From Akkermansiaceae bacterium UBA3385 (GTDB taxonomy: Bacteria > Verrucomicrobiota > Verrucomicrobiia > Verrucomicrobiales > Akkermansiaceae): 64,000 nucleotides of DNA. The translations under genes were made by a program, and so were the position numbers. Under the pieces are notes generated by a model, which searched no databases, was not told the origin of the DNA, and saw nothing but the letters and a program-made list of their open reading frames with translations. The stretch covers positions 20,669 to 84,668 of the forward strand of contig DEPT01000017.1 in the NCBI GenBank assembly GCA_002358905.1. The letters run 5' to 3'. This document shows positions 22,924-30,910 of the stretch, one piece after another; within the stretch, counting starts at the first letter, position 1, and each line of letters begins with the position of its first letter.

Positions 22924-25383
22924 TCAGGCTGCGGGAGTACCGTACACGAAGAGACCATCCAGGTGGAAGACTTCCTGCGTGTCGGGGCGGATGACGCGCA
23001 CATACAGAGCCTTGGGCTGCTCAGCCTGCAGGTCTATGCGGGTGATGCGCTGCTTGCAGGGGCCGGTCAGCTGGCCTGCGTTGTGCCAGTCATCGTCCTT
23101 TCCGGTTTCGGATACCTGAATCTGGATGTTGTTGAGGCGGTGCCAGTTGGCTCCATTGCTATGAGCCACGATGACCACGCCGCTGATAGTGGCATGCTTG
23201 GGCAGTTTCACTGCCACCCACGGGTTCTTGTCGCGGTTGGTGTGAACCTGGCCACCCTGGCGGGTGAGCACGTTGGCGTGCGTAGCGGGCTTATCCCAGC
23301 GGCTGGTGGAGGAGGCGAAAATGACACCGCCTTCAGATACCAGTTTGCCGGGGAATGCCTCAAACTCGCCGATGGGGCGGTTATCGTGAGCCAGTGCGGG
23401 GGCAATGAGTTTGCTGACGGCCTGGAAGGCGCCGGCATCGCGCATGGATTCGGTGGTGAGTACTGCATTGGCCAGAGCCTTGGCACGTTCTTCTGGAGTC
23501 ATGCCTTCGCCGGTGGAGATAGCCTCGGTCATGATGGTGAGGATGCGGCTCTTGCCTTCCTCGTCCATCTTCTTGAGCATGTTATTACCACATTCCAGAG
23601 CATAGGAGCTGTAGTCTTTCCTGGTGATGGTGTTGTTCATCATGCTGCGGAATACGGTGCAGGTGTTATCCGTGGCGGCGTTCTTGCGAACCTTGTTGAG
23701 CATGTCAATCTGCTTGTCAGCCAATTCCTGCAGCTTCCAGCGCTCAGGCCCACGCTCTTTGATGTTCTGCCAGAAGCAGGTAAAGGCGGCTTCCTGCTCC
23801 TCAGCCTTGGCGGCGCTCTGTGCCAGGTTGTCGTACACAAAGTTACGCACCAGGGTAGAGGCGCATTCGGGGTACACGGGCACCAGGTTGGAGCAGATGC
23901 TGTTGTTGAGCGCCAGCCATGCGGGGGTATCCAGCTTCATGTTCTCCTTGAGGAACTCGGCATGCTCGCGGTACACGGGGTAATTCAGCGGCTGGGCAGC
24001 CTCGGCCTTGAGGTAGAGCTGGTGCGCCTGCTGCTTATCCGCAGCCATCTGGGCGAGTGCGCGGTAGGCATTTGAAAGACGCGTGGCGTTCTTCTGCTCA
24101 GGGGAATACAGGTCGGTGGTCAGGTGCAGGGAGGAGTAGTTGTAGTTGTCCATCCACGGGCGCCAGTGCAGACCTCGCTGCCAGTCCACGGAATAGGCGG
24201 GGGTCCACTTTCCATCCACCCACACCACGTAGGCGCAGTGGGCAGGTTCGCCCATGGTGAGGCCGGGTACTCCGTTGGCACAGGCGGCCGAAGCCCCGAA
24301 ATGGGAAAGACCGCCGCACACACCACCTACATCCTGGGTGAACTTGTGGTGGTTGTTCAGGTACATGCCTTCAAACGGTTCGAAATAGGGAGAACCGTGG
24401 ATGCTGTCGCCGTACACATTGTGCAGCACATAGCCGCAGCGCCAGCAGCAGCCCGTGTAGCGTTCATCGGGCAGGTGCACGTTCTTGAGTGCCCACTCGA
24501 AGCTTTCCGGCTTGCCGGAGCTGTGGTCGCCCTTCCAGCCGCAGGTGACGCGGCGCAGCAGGAACGGCAGCTTGTCGAACTGCGGGTGCAGGCGGTTCTG
24601 TCGCCAGTTGCGTACAAAGTATTCGGCGCGCTCGCAGGCGTTGTTCACCGTCCAGCCGAAGCGGGCGTATTCAATGGCCGTGGCTGTGGCGATATCGCGG
24701 GGCACGCGGTCATTGGGCAGCATCTTGGTGTAGCGTTCCATCATATTGGCCAGCATGTTGAGCATGCGGCCAGGCATGATGCATTCACCGCTGTACACTA
24801 CATCTCCTATCCAGCCCGGGTCATTGGCCATCAGGGTAATGAGACGGGAGGCTCGCGGGCGCTTCACCACATCGGCCAGACGCATGGGCTGCTTGAGCTC
24901 GGCTTCCAGCTCGGCAATCTCGCCCTTCAGCTTGTTGATGTTGTAGCGGGCGCTTTCCTGAGCAGATTCACCGCCCAGCAGGGGGAGCTCTGTCTCCAGC
25001 TCGTTCAGCTTCTTGGTCTTGTTATTGAGCTGGCGATTCAGATTCTCGGTGTATTCCTGGTAGGCCTTTTCAGAGGTGATTTCAGCATTGGCCAGGTGCC
25101 AGTTGGCGAGCAGCAGACGGTTGGCCTCGCTCTTCAGGAAATGCCGAACGCTTGCTTCGTCGTTGTCCTTCAGCCGGGACTGAATCTTCTTGGCAAGAGA
25201 ATCCCGCAGTGCGGCCGGATTCTGCCAGTCCTTGCTGGTGGTCAGGGTGTAGGTCGGAGCGACCGGCTTGGCCGCCGGCTCGGGAAGTACCGGTGCCGGA
25301 GCTATCGGTGTGGGCTGCTGCGCCGTGGCGTACATGCCGCAGGCTGCCAGCAGCACAGGCAGGATATTCATCTGGTGTTTCAT
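22924..25383 (-). CDS. Secreted transglutaminase-like protein with discoidin-like tail
   Basis: From the ATG at 25383 the protein is 819 residues with a signal peptide (MKHQMNILPVLLAACGMYATA). A coiled-coil region spans about 110-165. A transglutaminase-like core follows with Cys356 in GGVCGGLSHF, His382 in GEPAHCAYVVW and Asp400 in AYSVDW, which is the order and spacing of a Cys-His-Asp triad. The last 130 residues look like an F5/8 type C carbohydrate-binding domain (WVAVKLPKHATISGVVI ... YVRVIRPD). It may cleave or crosslink surface or host protein. The upstream TTG at 25443 lies in the -35 box and is rejected. Confidence 0.7.
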   Translation of the reverse strand: MKHQMNILPVLLAACGMYATAQQPTPIAPAPVLPEPAAKPVAPTYTLTTSKDWQNPAALRDSLAKKIQSRLKDNDEASVRHFLKSEANRLLLANWHLANAEITSEKAYQEYTENLNRQLNNKTKKLNELETELPLLGGESAQESARYNINKLKGEIAELEAELKQPMRLADVVKRPRASRLITLMANDPGWIGDVVYSGECIMPGRMLNMLANMMERYTKMLPNDRVPRDIATATAIEYARFGWTVNNACERAEYFVRNWRQNRLHPQFDKLPFLLRRVTCGWKGDHSSGKPESFEWALKNVHLPDERYTGCCWRCGYVLHNVYGDSIHGSPYFEPFEGMYLNNHHKFTQDVGGVCGGLSHFGASAACANGVPGLTMGEPAHCAYVVWVDGKWTPAYSVDWQRGLHWRPWMDNYNYSSLHLTTDLYSPEQKNATRLSNAYRALAQMAADKQQAHQLYLKAEAAQPLNYPVYREHAEFLKENMKLDTPAWLALNNSICSNLVPVYPECASTLVRNFVYDNLAQSAAKAEEQEAAFTCFWQNIKERGPERWKLQELADKQIDMLNKVRKNAATDNTCTVFRSMMNNTITRKDYSSYALECGNNMLKKMDEEGKSRILTIMTEAISTGEGMTPEERAKALANAVLTTESMRDAGAFQAVSKLIAPALAHDNRPIGEFEAFPGKLVSEGGVIFASSTSRWDKPATHANVLTRQGGQVHTNRDKNPWVAVKLPKHATISGVVIVAHSNGANWHRLNNIQIQVSETGKDDDWHNAGQLTGPCKQRITRIDLQAEQPKALYVRVIRPDTQEVFHLDGLFVYGTPAA

Positions 25384-25414
25384 GGTGAGAATAGGGGAAA
25401 ATGGAATTACAGTC

Positions 25415-25443
25415 ATACTATCGGTACAGCCCCGCTTCGTCAA
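25415..25443 (-). promoter_or_regulatory. Promoter of the transglutaminase-like operon
   Basis: On the minus strand TTGACG (25438-25443) is followed after 17 bp by TAGTAT (25415-25420). The leader is about 25 nt. Confidence 0.6.
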
Positions 25444-25496
25444 GTAAATACTACGGAAAAGTTAAGTGAAATTTCGCAATTCTGCAGCAGGATGGT

Positions 25497-26618
25497 TTAC
25501 GGGCAGGGAACGAGTTGAATGAGTGTGATTTCGGCAGGAGTGAACAGGCGGAGCGGCAGACCGGACCAGATGGAGGTGGCGTTGGAAACGTAAACCAGAG
25601 TGTTGCCGCGGCGGTAGAGCCCCTGGACGAGGCCATCATTGAAGAGAGCTACGAGTTGTCGCAAGCCCGGCGCCATGCCGCCGTGGGTGTGGCCGGAAAG
25701 CTGCAGAGCGACTCTGTGTTGTGCAGCCATGCTGGCAATGCCGGGCTGGTGCGCCAGTAGAATGATGGGTTTATCCTGCGGGGCTCCTGCCAGCGCTTTC
25801 GCCAGATCGGGGGGCTCGCAGTTATCCCGGGCAGCGGCTGGATCCGTCACTCCTGCGAGCACCAGAAGCGCAGGCCCGGGAAGAACGTGTTCATTGTTCA
25901 GGAAGCGTATACCCAGACTGCTGAGGTAGCGCTGCCATGCATGGTGCCCGGAAAAGTAATCGTGATTACCATGTACGGCAAAGGTTCCCCAGTTGGATTT
26001 CAGCTGCCGCAGCGGTGCCAGGGCTGGTGCCAGTTGGTACAGGGAGCCATCCTCGAAATCGCCGGTAATGAGTACAGCATCCGCGTTCAGTTCATTTGTC
26101 CGGTTAACGATGGCCCGGAAGAATTCAGCCTGTTTGTAGCGGTCCGCATGCAGGTCTGAAAGCATGACCAGGCGTACCGGTGCCTTGAGTTGCGGCAGGA
26201 GAATGGTGATTTCTTTCACCAGTGGTAGCGAAAAAGCCTGGTGCATACCCCATGCAGAGGCGCCTAGAGCCACCAGCATCATGATGCCGTTGATAGAATT
26301 GTTGACGCGCTTCCAGCTTGCTTTCTTATACAGGAACAATCGGAAAGGAATACGCAGTATATCCATGACCAGCAAGCCCGCAACTGTGAGCACGAGCCCC
26401 ATGAAAAGCCAGAGAAAAAGCAAATCCACCCACATGGGGACAGCAGGCCTGAAAAAATGCCCGCCCCACACGGCATAGAGCAGTTGGAACTTGAACGATG
26501 CTGCTCCCAGGGGAAGGCAGAGCAGGGCTTTCCACCACCAACGCAGAGACAGCGGGCGGATAAGACTGAAAAAGGTGTACAGGAACAACACCCCTCCGAG
26601 GATAAGTGTTCCTTTCAT
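25497..26618 (-). CDS. Membrane-anchored metallophosphoesterase
   Basis: The 373-residue protein has about four N-terminal transmembrane helices. A calcineurin-like phosphoesterase domain follows with the five metal motifs: SDLHADR, GDFEDG, GNHDYF, LLAHQPG and SGHTHGG. This YkuE-like layout acts on phosphate esters outside or at the membrane; the substrate is unknown. The ATG at 26618 overlaps the kinase stop as ATGA, the coupling used elsewhere here; an ATG two codons upstream (26624) is also possible. It lies downstream of the PhoR-like kinase, which fits a phosphate-related unit, although this is inference. Confidence 0.9.
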   Translation of the reverse strand: MKGTLILGGVLFLYTFFSLIRPLSLRWWWKALLCLPLGAASFKFQLLYAVWGGHFFRPAVPMWVDLLFLWLFMGLVLTVAGLLVMDILRIPFRLFLYKKASWKRVNNSINGIMMLVALGASAWGMHQAFSLPLVKEITILLPQLKAPVRLVMLSDLHADRYKQAEFFRAIVNRTNELNADAVLITGDFEDGSLYQLAPALAPLRQLKSNWGTFAVHGNHDYFSGHHAWQRYLSSLGIRFLNNEHVLPGPALLVLAGVTDPAAARDNCEPPDLAKALAGAPQDKPIILLAHQPGIASMAAQHRVALQLSGHTHGGMAPGLRQLVALFNDGLVQGLYRRGNTLVYVSNATSIWSGLPLRLFTPAEITLIQLVPCP

Positions 26619-27811
26619 GAACATGGCAATTCCGGGGGCAGGGTAATGGTGAAACTGGTGCGATTCCCGGGGACGCTTTCTGCGGAGATATTGCCGCCAT
26701 GCGCTTCTACTGCATGCTTGACAATGGCCAGCCCAAGACCGGTGCCTTTAATTTTTCCACTCTTGTCTGCCCGGTAGAAACGGTTGAAAATGAAGGGAAG
26801 AGCCTCTGCGTTAATGCCGATGCCGTTGTCCTCCACCTGAATGAGTCGGGTCCCGTCTGCTTTCTGCTCCGCCCGGAGAATGACGCGCAGCCCGGGGGAC
26901 GGATTGTTCTTCAAAGCGTTTTCGAGCAGGTTGAACAACACTTGCGACCAGTAGAAGGCATCTCCATGCATGTTGAACGGCTCAGGGAGAATCTGCAGTT
27001 CCAATGTTGCTTTTTGTTCGGCTATGGTGGTTTCCAGCCGTTGGGTTACTTCCTGCGCCAGTTCTGCCAGGTCAAATAGCTCCTGCTTAAGGTAGCTGGA
27101 ATCCGGAGTTTCCACGCGGGAGAGCGTGAGCATATCTCCCACCAGACGGGCCATGCGGTCTGCGTGGCGTTTCATAATGCTGAGTGAACGCCTCCGCATG
27201 TCGGCGTCAGCTTCGGCATCCGGTTCGTCAAGAAGCGTTTCCAGGTACCCGAGGATGAGGGTAAGCGGGGTGCGCAGTTCGTGGGAAGCGTTGGCAACAA
27301 AATCCCTGCGTATCACCTGGGTGCGGTGTTCTTCCGTCATGTCCAGAAAAACAATGCCGATGTGGCGTTCTCGCGTAGCCAGAGGGGTTGCTTTGGCCCG
27401 GTAAATCCGCTCGCCGTCTCCCCGGGGAACATGCACGGTCGCCCGTACTGTTACCTTTGCGGCACTGGCCTGGCTCAGAAGTTCTCGCAAATTGCCATCC
27501 GGTAGCAATTTAAGCAGGTTTGTGTTTGTCATGGCCTGCATGCCGAAGAAATCGCAGGCCTTGCTATTGGCCATGACAACCCGCCCGGAGGGGCGCATCA
27601 GCACAAATGGCACCCCAAGAGCTTCCAGAAAAAGAGACTGATCGTGCCGTACATGTTCCTCCAGTTCGGCCTGAATATTACGCAAGTATTTTACTTCATT
27701 GTGCTCTTCGCTGGCGCGGCGGCGGGTGCTCTTTATCTTGGTGTGCAGAAAGATGAAAGGCAGCGTAAAAGCCATGACCATGAGCCCCAGCACAACATCC
27801 CAACTGACCAT
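26615..27811 (-). CDS. PhoR-like sensor histidine kinase
   Basis: The 398-residue protein has one N-terminal transmembrane helix (about 5-24) and almost no periplasmic part. It then has a short coiled coil, a PAS domain (about 58-160), a HisKA domain with His177 in ANASHELRTPL, and a HATPase domain (NLLENALKN, DNGIGI, GTGLGLAIVKHAVE). This matches PhoR, which senses phosphate status through the PstSCAB-PhoU complex rather than by a periplasmic domain. It is divergent from the PhoB-like gene, 133 nt apart, instead of forming the usual phoB-phoR operon. Confidence 0.9.
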   Translation of the reverse strand: MVSWDVVLGLMVMAFTLPFIFLHTKIKSTRRRASEEHNEVKYLRNIQAELEEHVRHDQSLFLEALGVPFVLMRPSGRVVMANSKACDFFGMQAMTNTNLLKLLPDGNLRELLSQASAAKVTVRATVHVPRGDGERIYRAKATPLATRERHIGIVFLDMTEEHRTQVIRRDFVANASHELRTPLTLILGYLETLLDEPDAEADADMRRRSLSIMKRHADRMARLVGDMLTLSRVETPDSSYLKQELFDLAELAQEVTQRLETTIAEQKATLELQILPEPFNMHGDAFYWSQVLFNLLENALKNNPSPGLRVILRAEQKADGTRLIQVEDNGIGINAEALPFIFNRFYRADKSGKIKGTGLGLAIVKHAVEAHGGNISAESVPGNRTSFTITLPPELPCS

Positions 27812-27944
27812 ACGACCTCATTGTAGCAGAAAAATGCAGGGCTGCCAAGTCTTGCATGGAGTGCGGTGAAATTTTCCTCTTGAAGATTCTCTATTGTGAA
27901 AAAAAAGAGATGAAAAATGTCGAATACTATGATAGAGTGACGGT

Positions 27945-28631
27945 ATGCAGATATTGATTATCGAGGATGACGTGGATATAGCTGAACTTGTGGCGTTCAA
28001 TATGGAACGCCAGGGGTGGGGCTGTACCTTGGTTCACCACGGAGCTGAGGGGTGGGAACAGATTCAGCGCTTGCGTCCTGATTTAGTTATTCTTGATGTC
28101 ATGTTGCCCGGAATGGATGGTATGCAGATTTTCCGCAACATGAAGGAAAATGAAATAACCAGCAGCATACCTGTCATTTTCCTGACGGCTCGCGGACAGT
28201 TGGACGATCGACTGGAGGGACTTTCTCTGGGGGCGGATGATTATGTGACCAAGCCATTCAGTCCGAAAGAATTAGTGCTGAGAGTCCGGAACGTATTAGC
28301 CCGGGCCAATGCAGGTGCTGCGCAGCTGGTAGTGCGTGGTGGACCCATGGTGCTGGATAAGAATACCCTGGCAGCCACATTGGATGGTGCACCTCTGGAT
28401 TTGACAACAGCAGAGTTCAAGCTTTTGGCGTATATGATGGAACGCCCGGGTAAGGTGCAGGACCGCTATGAATTGCAGAAGGTGTTGTTTGGCTATGCAG
28501 ATACCACGCAGAGCCGCGCCCTGGATACGCATGTGAAGCGCTTGCGTCAGAAGTTGGGGGCTTTAGCCTCTTGTATTGGCACGGAACGAGGTGTCGGATA
28601 TTTTTTTAGCCCAATAGAAGAAACAAAATGA
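27945..28631 (+). CDS. PhoB-like response regulator (OmpR family)
   Basis: The 228-residue protein has a receiver domain with acidic pocket EDD at 7-9, the phospho-acceptor Asp51 in ILDVMLPGMDG, Thr in FLTARG and Lys in YVTKPF. The C-terminal winged helix (about 130-225) has LTTAEFKLLAYMM and the recognition helix DTHVKRLRQKLG. It is the likely partner of the divergent PhoR-like kinase. Its stop overlaps the ATG of the SGNH hydrolase (ATGATGA), so the two are coupled. A TATGAT box at 27928-27933 lies 11 nt before the ATG. Confidence 0.92.
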   Translation: MQILIIEDDVDIAELVAFNMERQGWGCTLVHHGAEGWEQIQRLRPDLVILDVMLPGMDGMQIFRNMKENEITSSIPVIFLTARGQLDDRLEGLSLGADDYVTKPFSPKELVLRVRNVLARANAGAAQLVVRGGPMVLDKNTLAATLDGAPLDLTTAEFKLLAYMMERPGKVQDRYELQKVLFGYADTTQSRALDTHVKRLRQKLGALASCIGTERGVGYFFSPIEETK

Positions 28632-30571
28632 TGAAGAGCTTTTTTTACAGTATGTTGGCGGTTTCCGTATGGAGCGCGGGCGCTGCTGATTATGCCAGAC
28701 TGATGGATTCTTTCTGCGATGCGCAGAATAAGGTCATATACGATGGAGCTGGTCGATTTGCCGTGCAATCTCCTGCCGAGACAGAACTGGAATTTACTCT
28801 GGATATTGCCGCATTGGAGAGTTACCTTGGTTCCAACGATTACAAGCAAGGCCCTATGGCCACCTGGGAGCTCAGCATGCCCAATGGTCAGAAGCTAGTG
28901 TATGGCCTTGCTGATACCACTAATCACATTACTTGTTATTGGGGCGGCAATCCTTGGGAAAAGAACGGCGTGGTGACGTATGAGATGCTCAAATCGCTTG
29001 CCGTTGATGGGAAGGTGACGCTGAAAGTCAGTCTTGCTCCGGCTCGTGGACTCAAACTTTCCTGTGGAGATAAGCTACTGCTGGATGCGAAAGACCTCAA
29101 GACGCAGCTCCCGTTCAACACCACGCACGCCTATGCGGTGAACACGAACTATGTGACCGCCGTTGGCATCCGTACCGTTTCTACGTTGAATACAGAAGAT
29201 TACAAGGCTCCGGAAGACTACACTCAGGTTTTCACGAAGACGCAGGCTGCTTCCCTGGGGCGCGTGATGTTCTGTGGTGATTCCATTACCCATGGTGTGA
29301 ATGACCAGACCTGGCGTTGGCAGCTCTTCAAGATTCTGGTGGATAATGGAATCGAAGCCCAGATTGTGGGCCCCCGCAGTGGATATACCGCCGGCTATAC
29401 TAATCTGAGTACCAGTGATGCCGCTGAATCGTATGCCGGAGTGACGTTCCCGAATGTTCACCTCGCGCAGTCTTCCGGCCGTACTCATAACATTATCTCC
29501 GGCTCAAATTCCGGCATGACCGGCGTGAACTATGGCGGACACTCCACCAAATCTGCTGCTGCTTCGTTCAACTGCGATACCTGGTGCTGCCTGATGGGCA
29601 CGAATGATCTGCTGTCCGACCGCGGTTACACCCCACAGGAGTTTGCTACCAAGATGCAGAACCTGCTGGGCGGTAAAGTGACGGTGAAGGGCAAATCCTA
29701 CACCTGGGCTCCAAGTGCGGATTGGGGCAACATGGGGCGCATCGCCGAAGATATCCTGAAGGAAGATTCGGATATCCTCTATGTGATGGCCGTACCCTGC
29801 TGGGGCAACCATGCCAACAACAATGAGCCGGAGCGCCATCTCACGGTGCAACAGTACAATGAGCTGCTGAAGGCCTGGGTGCAGAAATATGCCGAAGCTC
29901 ATGGCAAGAAACTGAAATTTGTGGATGTGAATAGGGGAATGGTGGATCGAACCCATCAGGTGCCGTTCAGCTGGCCGGATTCCATGTCGAACAAGCCCGG
30001 TCGTGACGGTTTGCACCCGAATGAACAGGGCTCAATGATTATTGCTAACAATCTGGCGGCTGCCATGGGTCTGTCTGGGCGCACCGCTGGCTTGAAACGG
30101 GCTTCTTATTCTGATGCCTGGAGCCGGAAGAAAGTCGCGCTCCCGATGGGGGCCCCGTGCGTGGCCGTTAAAGAACCGTTTTCCCGGGAAAAAGGATATT
30201 CGGTTGAAGTACCCGTGGTGATGAATGGGAGGAGCGAGCTGGAAATCACCCTGGGAGATTCCGCTGGCAGCGGCACCCTGCTGGTCACTCCGGAGTTGGT
30301 AAGCTGGGCCGGCAGAACCTTGTATTGCTTCCCTGCTGATGAGGAGAGAGCCCGCCGCGAGATGCTGCGCGTGTGCTGGCATTCCGGAATGGATGAGAAT
30401 CGCCCCCAGGGGTACTATGTGTGGCTGGGTGAGCGCCTGATTGGTCAGGCTTTACCTGCAGGGCCTCCAGTGGAGAAGGGATTGCTCTTGCAAGCTCATA
30501 AACGCTCCATCAAGGTGTATACCGTGAAGTATACAGACGGGAGCTACGCGCCTGCTTTGCCGGAGAAGTGA
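28628..30571 (+). CDS. Secreted SGNH/GDSL-family esterase
   Basis: The 647-residue protein has a signal peptide (cleavage near SAGA, residue 19). An N-terminal beta domain (about 25-190) could be lectin-like. The SGNH hydrolase follows with Ser219 in FCGDSITHG, Asn326 in MGTNDLL, and the Asp460/His463 pair in RDGLHPNEQG. A C-terminal domain of about 150 residues completes it. Such enzymes remove acetyl or acyl groups from glycans, including sialic acids and xylan; specificity is not readable. It overlaps the PhoB-like stop, so regulator and esterase are cotranslated. Confidence 0.85.
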   Translation: MMKSFFYSMLAVSVWSAGAADYARLMDSFCDAQNKVIYDGAGRFAVQSPAETELEFTLDIAALESYLGSNDYKQGPMATWELSMPNGQKLVYGLADTTNHITCYWGGNPWEKNGVVTYEMLKSLAVDGKVTLKVSLAPARGLKLSCGDKLLLDAKDLKTQLPFNTTHAYAVNTNYVTAVGIRTVSTLNTEDYKAPEDYTQVFTKTQAASLGRVMFCGDSITHGVNDQTWRWQLFKILVDNGIEAQIVGPRSGYTAGYTNLSTSDAAESYAGVTFPNVHLAQSSGRTHNIISGSNSGMTGVNYGGHSTKSAAASFNCDTWCCLMGTNDLLSDRGYTPQEFATKMQNLLGGKVTVKGKSYTWAPSADWGNMGRIAEDILKEDSDILYVMAVPCWGNHANNNEPERHLTVQQYNELLKAWVQKYAEAHGKKLKFVDVNRGMVDRTHQVPFSWPDSMSNKPGRDGLHPNEQGSMIIANNLAAAMGLSGRTAGLKRASYSDAWSRKKVALPMGAPCVAVKEPFSREKGYSVEVPVVMNGRSELEITLGDSAGSGTLLVTPELVSWAGRTLYCFPADEERARREMLRVCWHSGMDENRPQGYYVWLGERLIGQALPAGPPVEKGLLLQAHKRSIKVYTVKYTDGSYAPALPEK

Positions 30572-30587
30572 TTCTGCTCAGAATAAT

Positions 30588-30807
30588 ATGGAACTCAGCC
30601 CGGAAGAAAAGCTTCATTGCGAAGCTGCCCTTCTGCCGGGGGAACGCGTGCTGCTGCTGGCGAAACCCAGAGTGGAGATGGATGCGGTGGACGCGTGGTG
30701 GCTTATCCGCTGAGACCGATACCGGTACAGGTCAGGGGATGATTTTCATCTTTATCGGAGCTTTCGGTTCCATCATCGCCGCCGATGTCCTGGCGGGGGG
30801 CTCATGA
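30588..30807 (+). pseudogene. Remnant of a small membrane-protein gene
   Basis: An ATG at 30588 opens a 41-codon frame starting MELSPEEKLHCEAALLPGER and containing VLLLAKPR. It resembles the start of PH-domain-type or DUF membrane proteins (LLPGERVL-RP). It ends abruptly at TGA. Some 30 nt later another frame encodes a hydrophobic segment, MIFIFIGAFGSIIAADVLAG, that looks like its membrane helix. The two pieces are out of frame and too short, so this is probably a gene broken by frameshift and deletion. No intact relative is in the window. Confidence 0.45.
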
Positions 30808-30846
30808 TGAAAAAGTCCTGAATTGAAAGCCTGCTGGGGAAATGGA

Positions 30847-30880
30847 AAATCATCGGGGCTCGCGACTTCAATCCCGCACC
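30847..30880 (+). repeat. Degenerate copy of the dispersed hairpin repeat
   Basis: The core TCGGGGCTCGCGACTTCAAT (30853-30872) followed by CCCG matches the 34338 copy with several changes. The shared ATGATGAAAAA lies 40 nt upstream (30804-30814), as it does near the 34338 copy. Confidence 0.45.
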
Positions 30881-30910
30881 CCGGTAAAGCCATAAACAGA
30901 TGCTCTTCCG

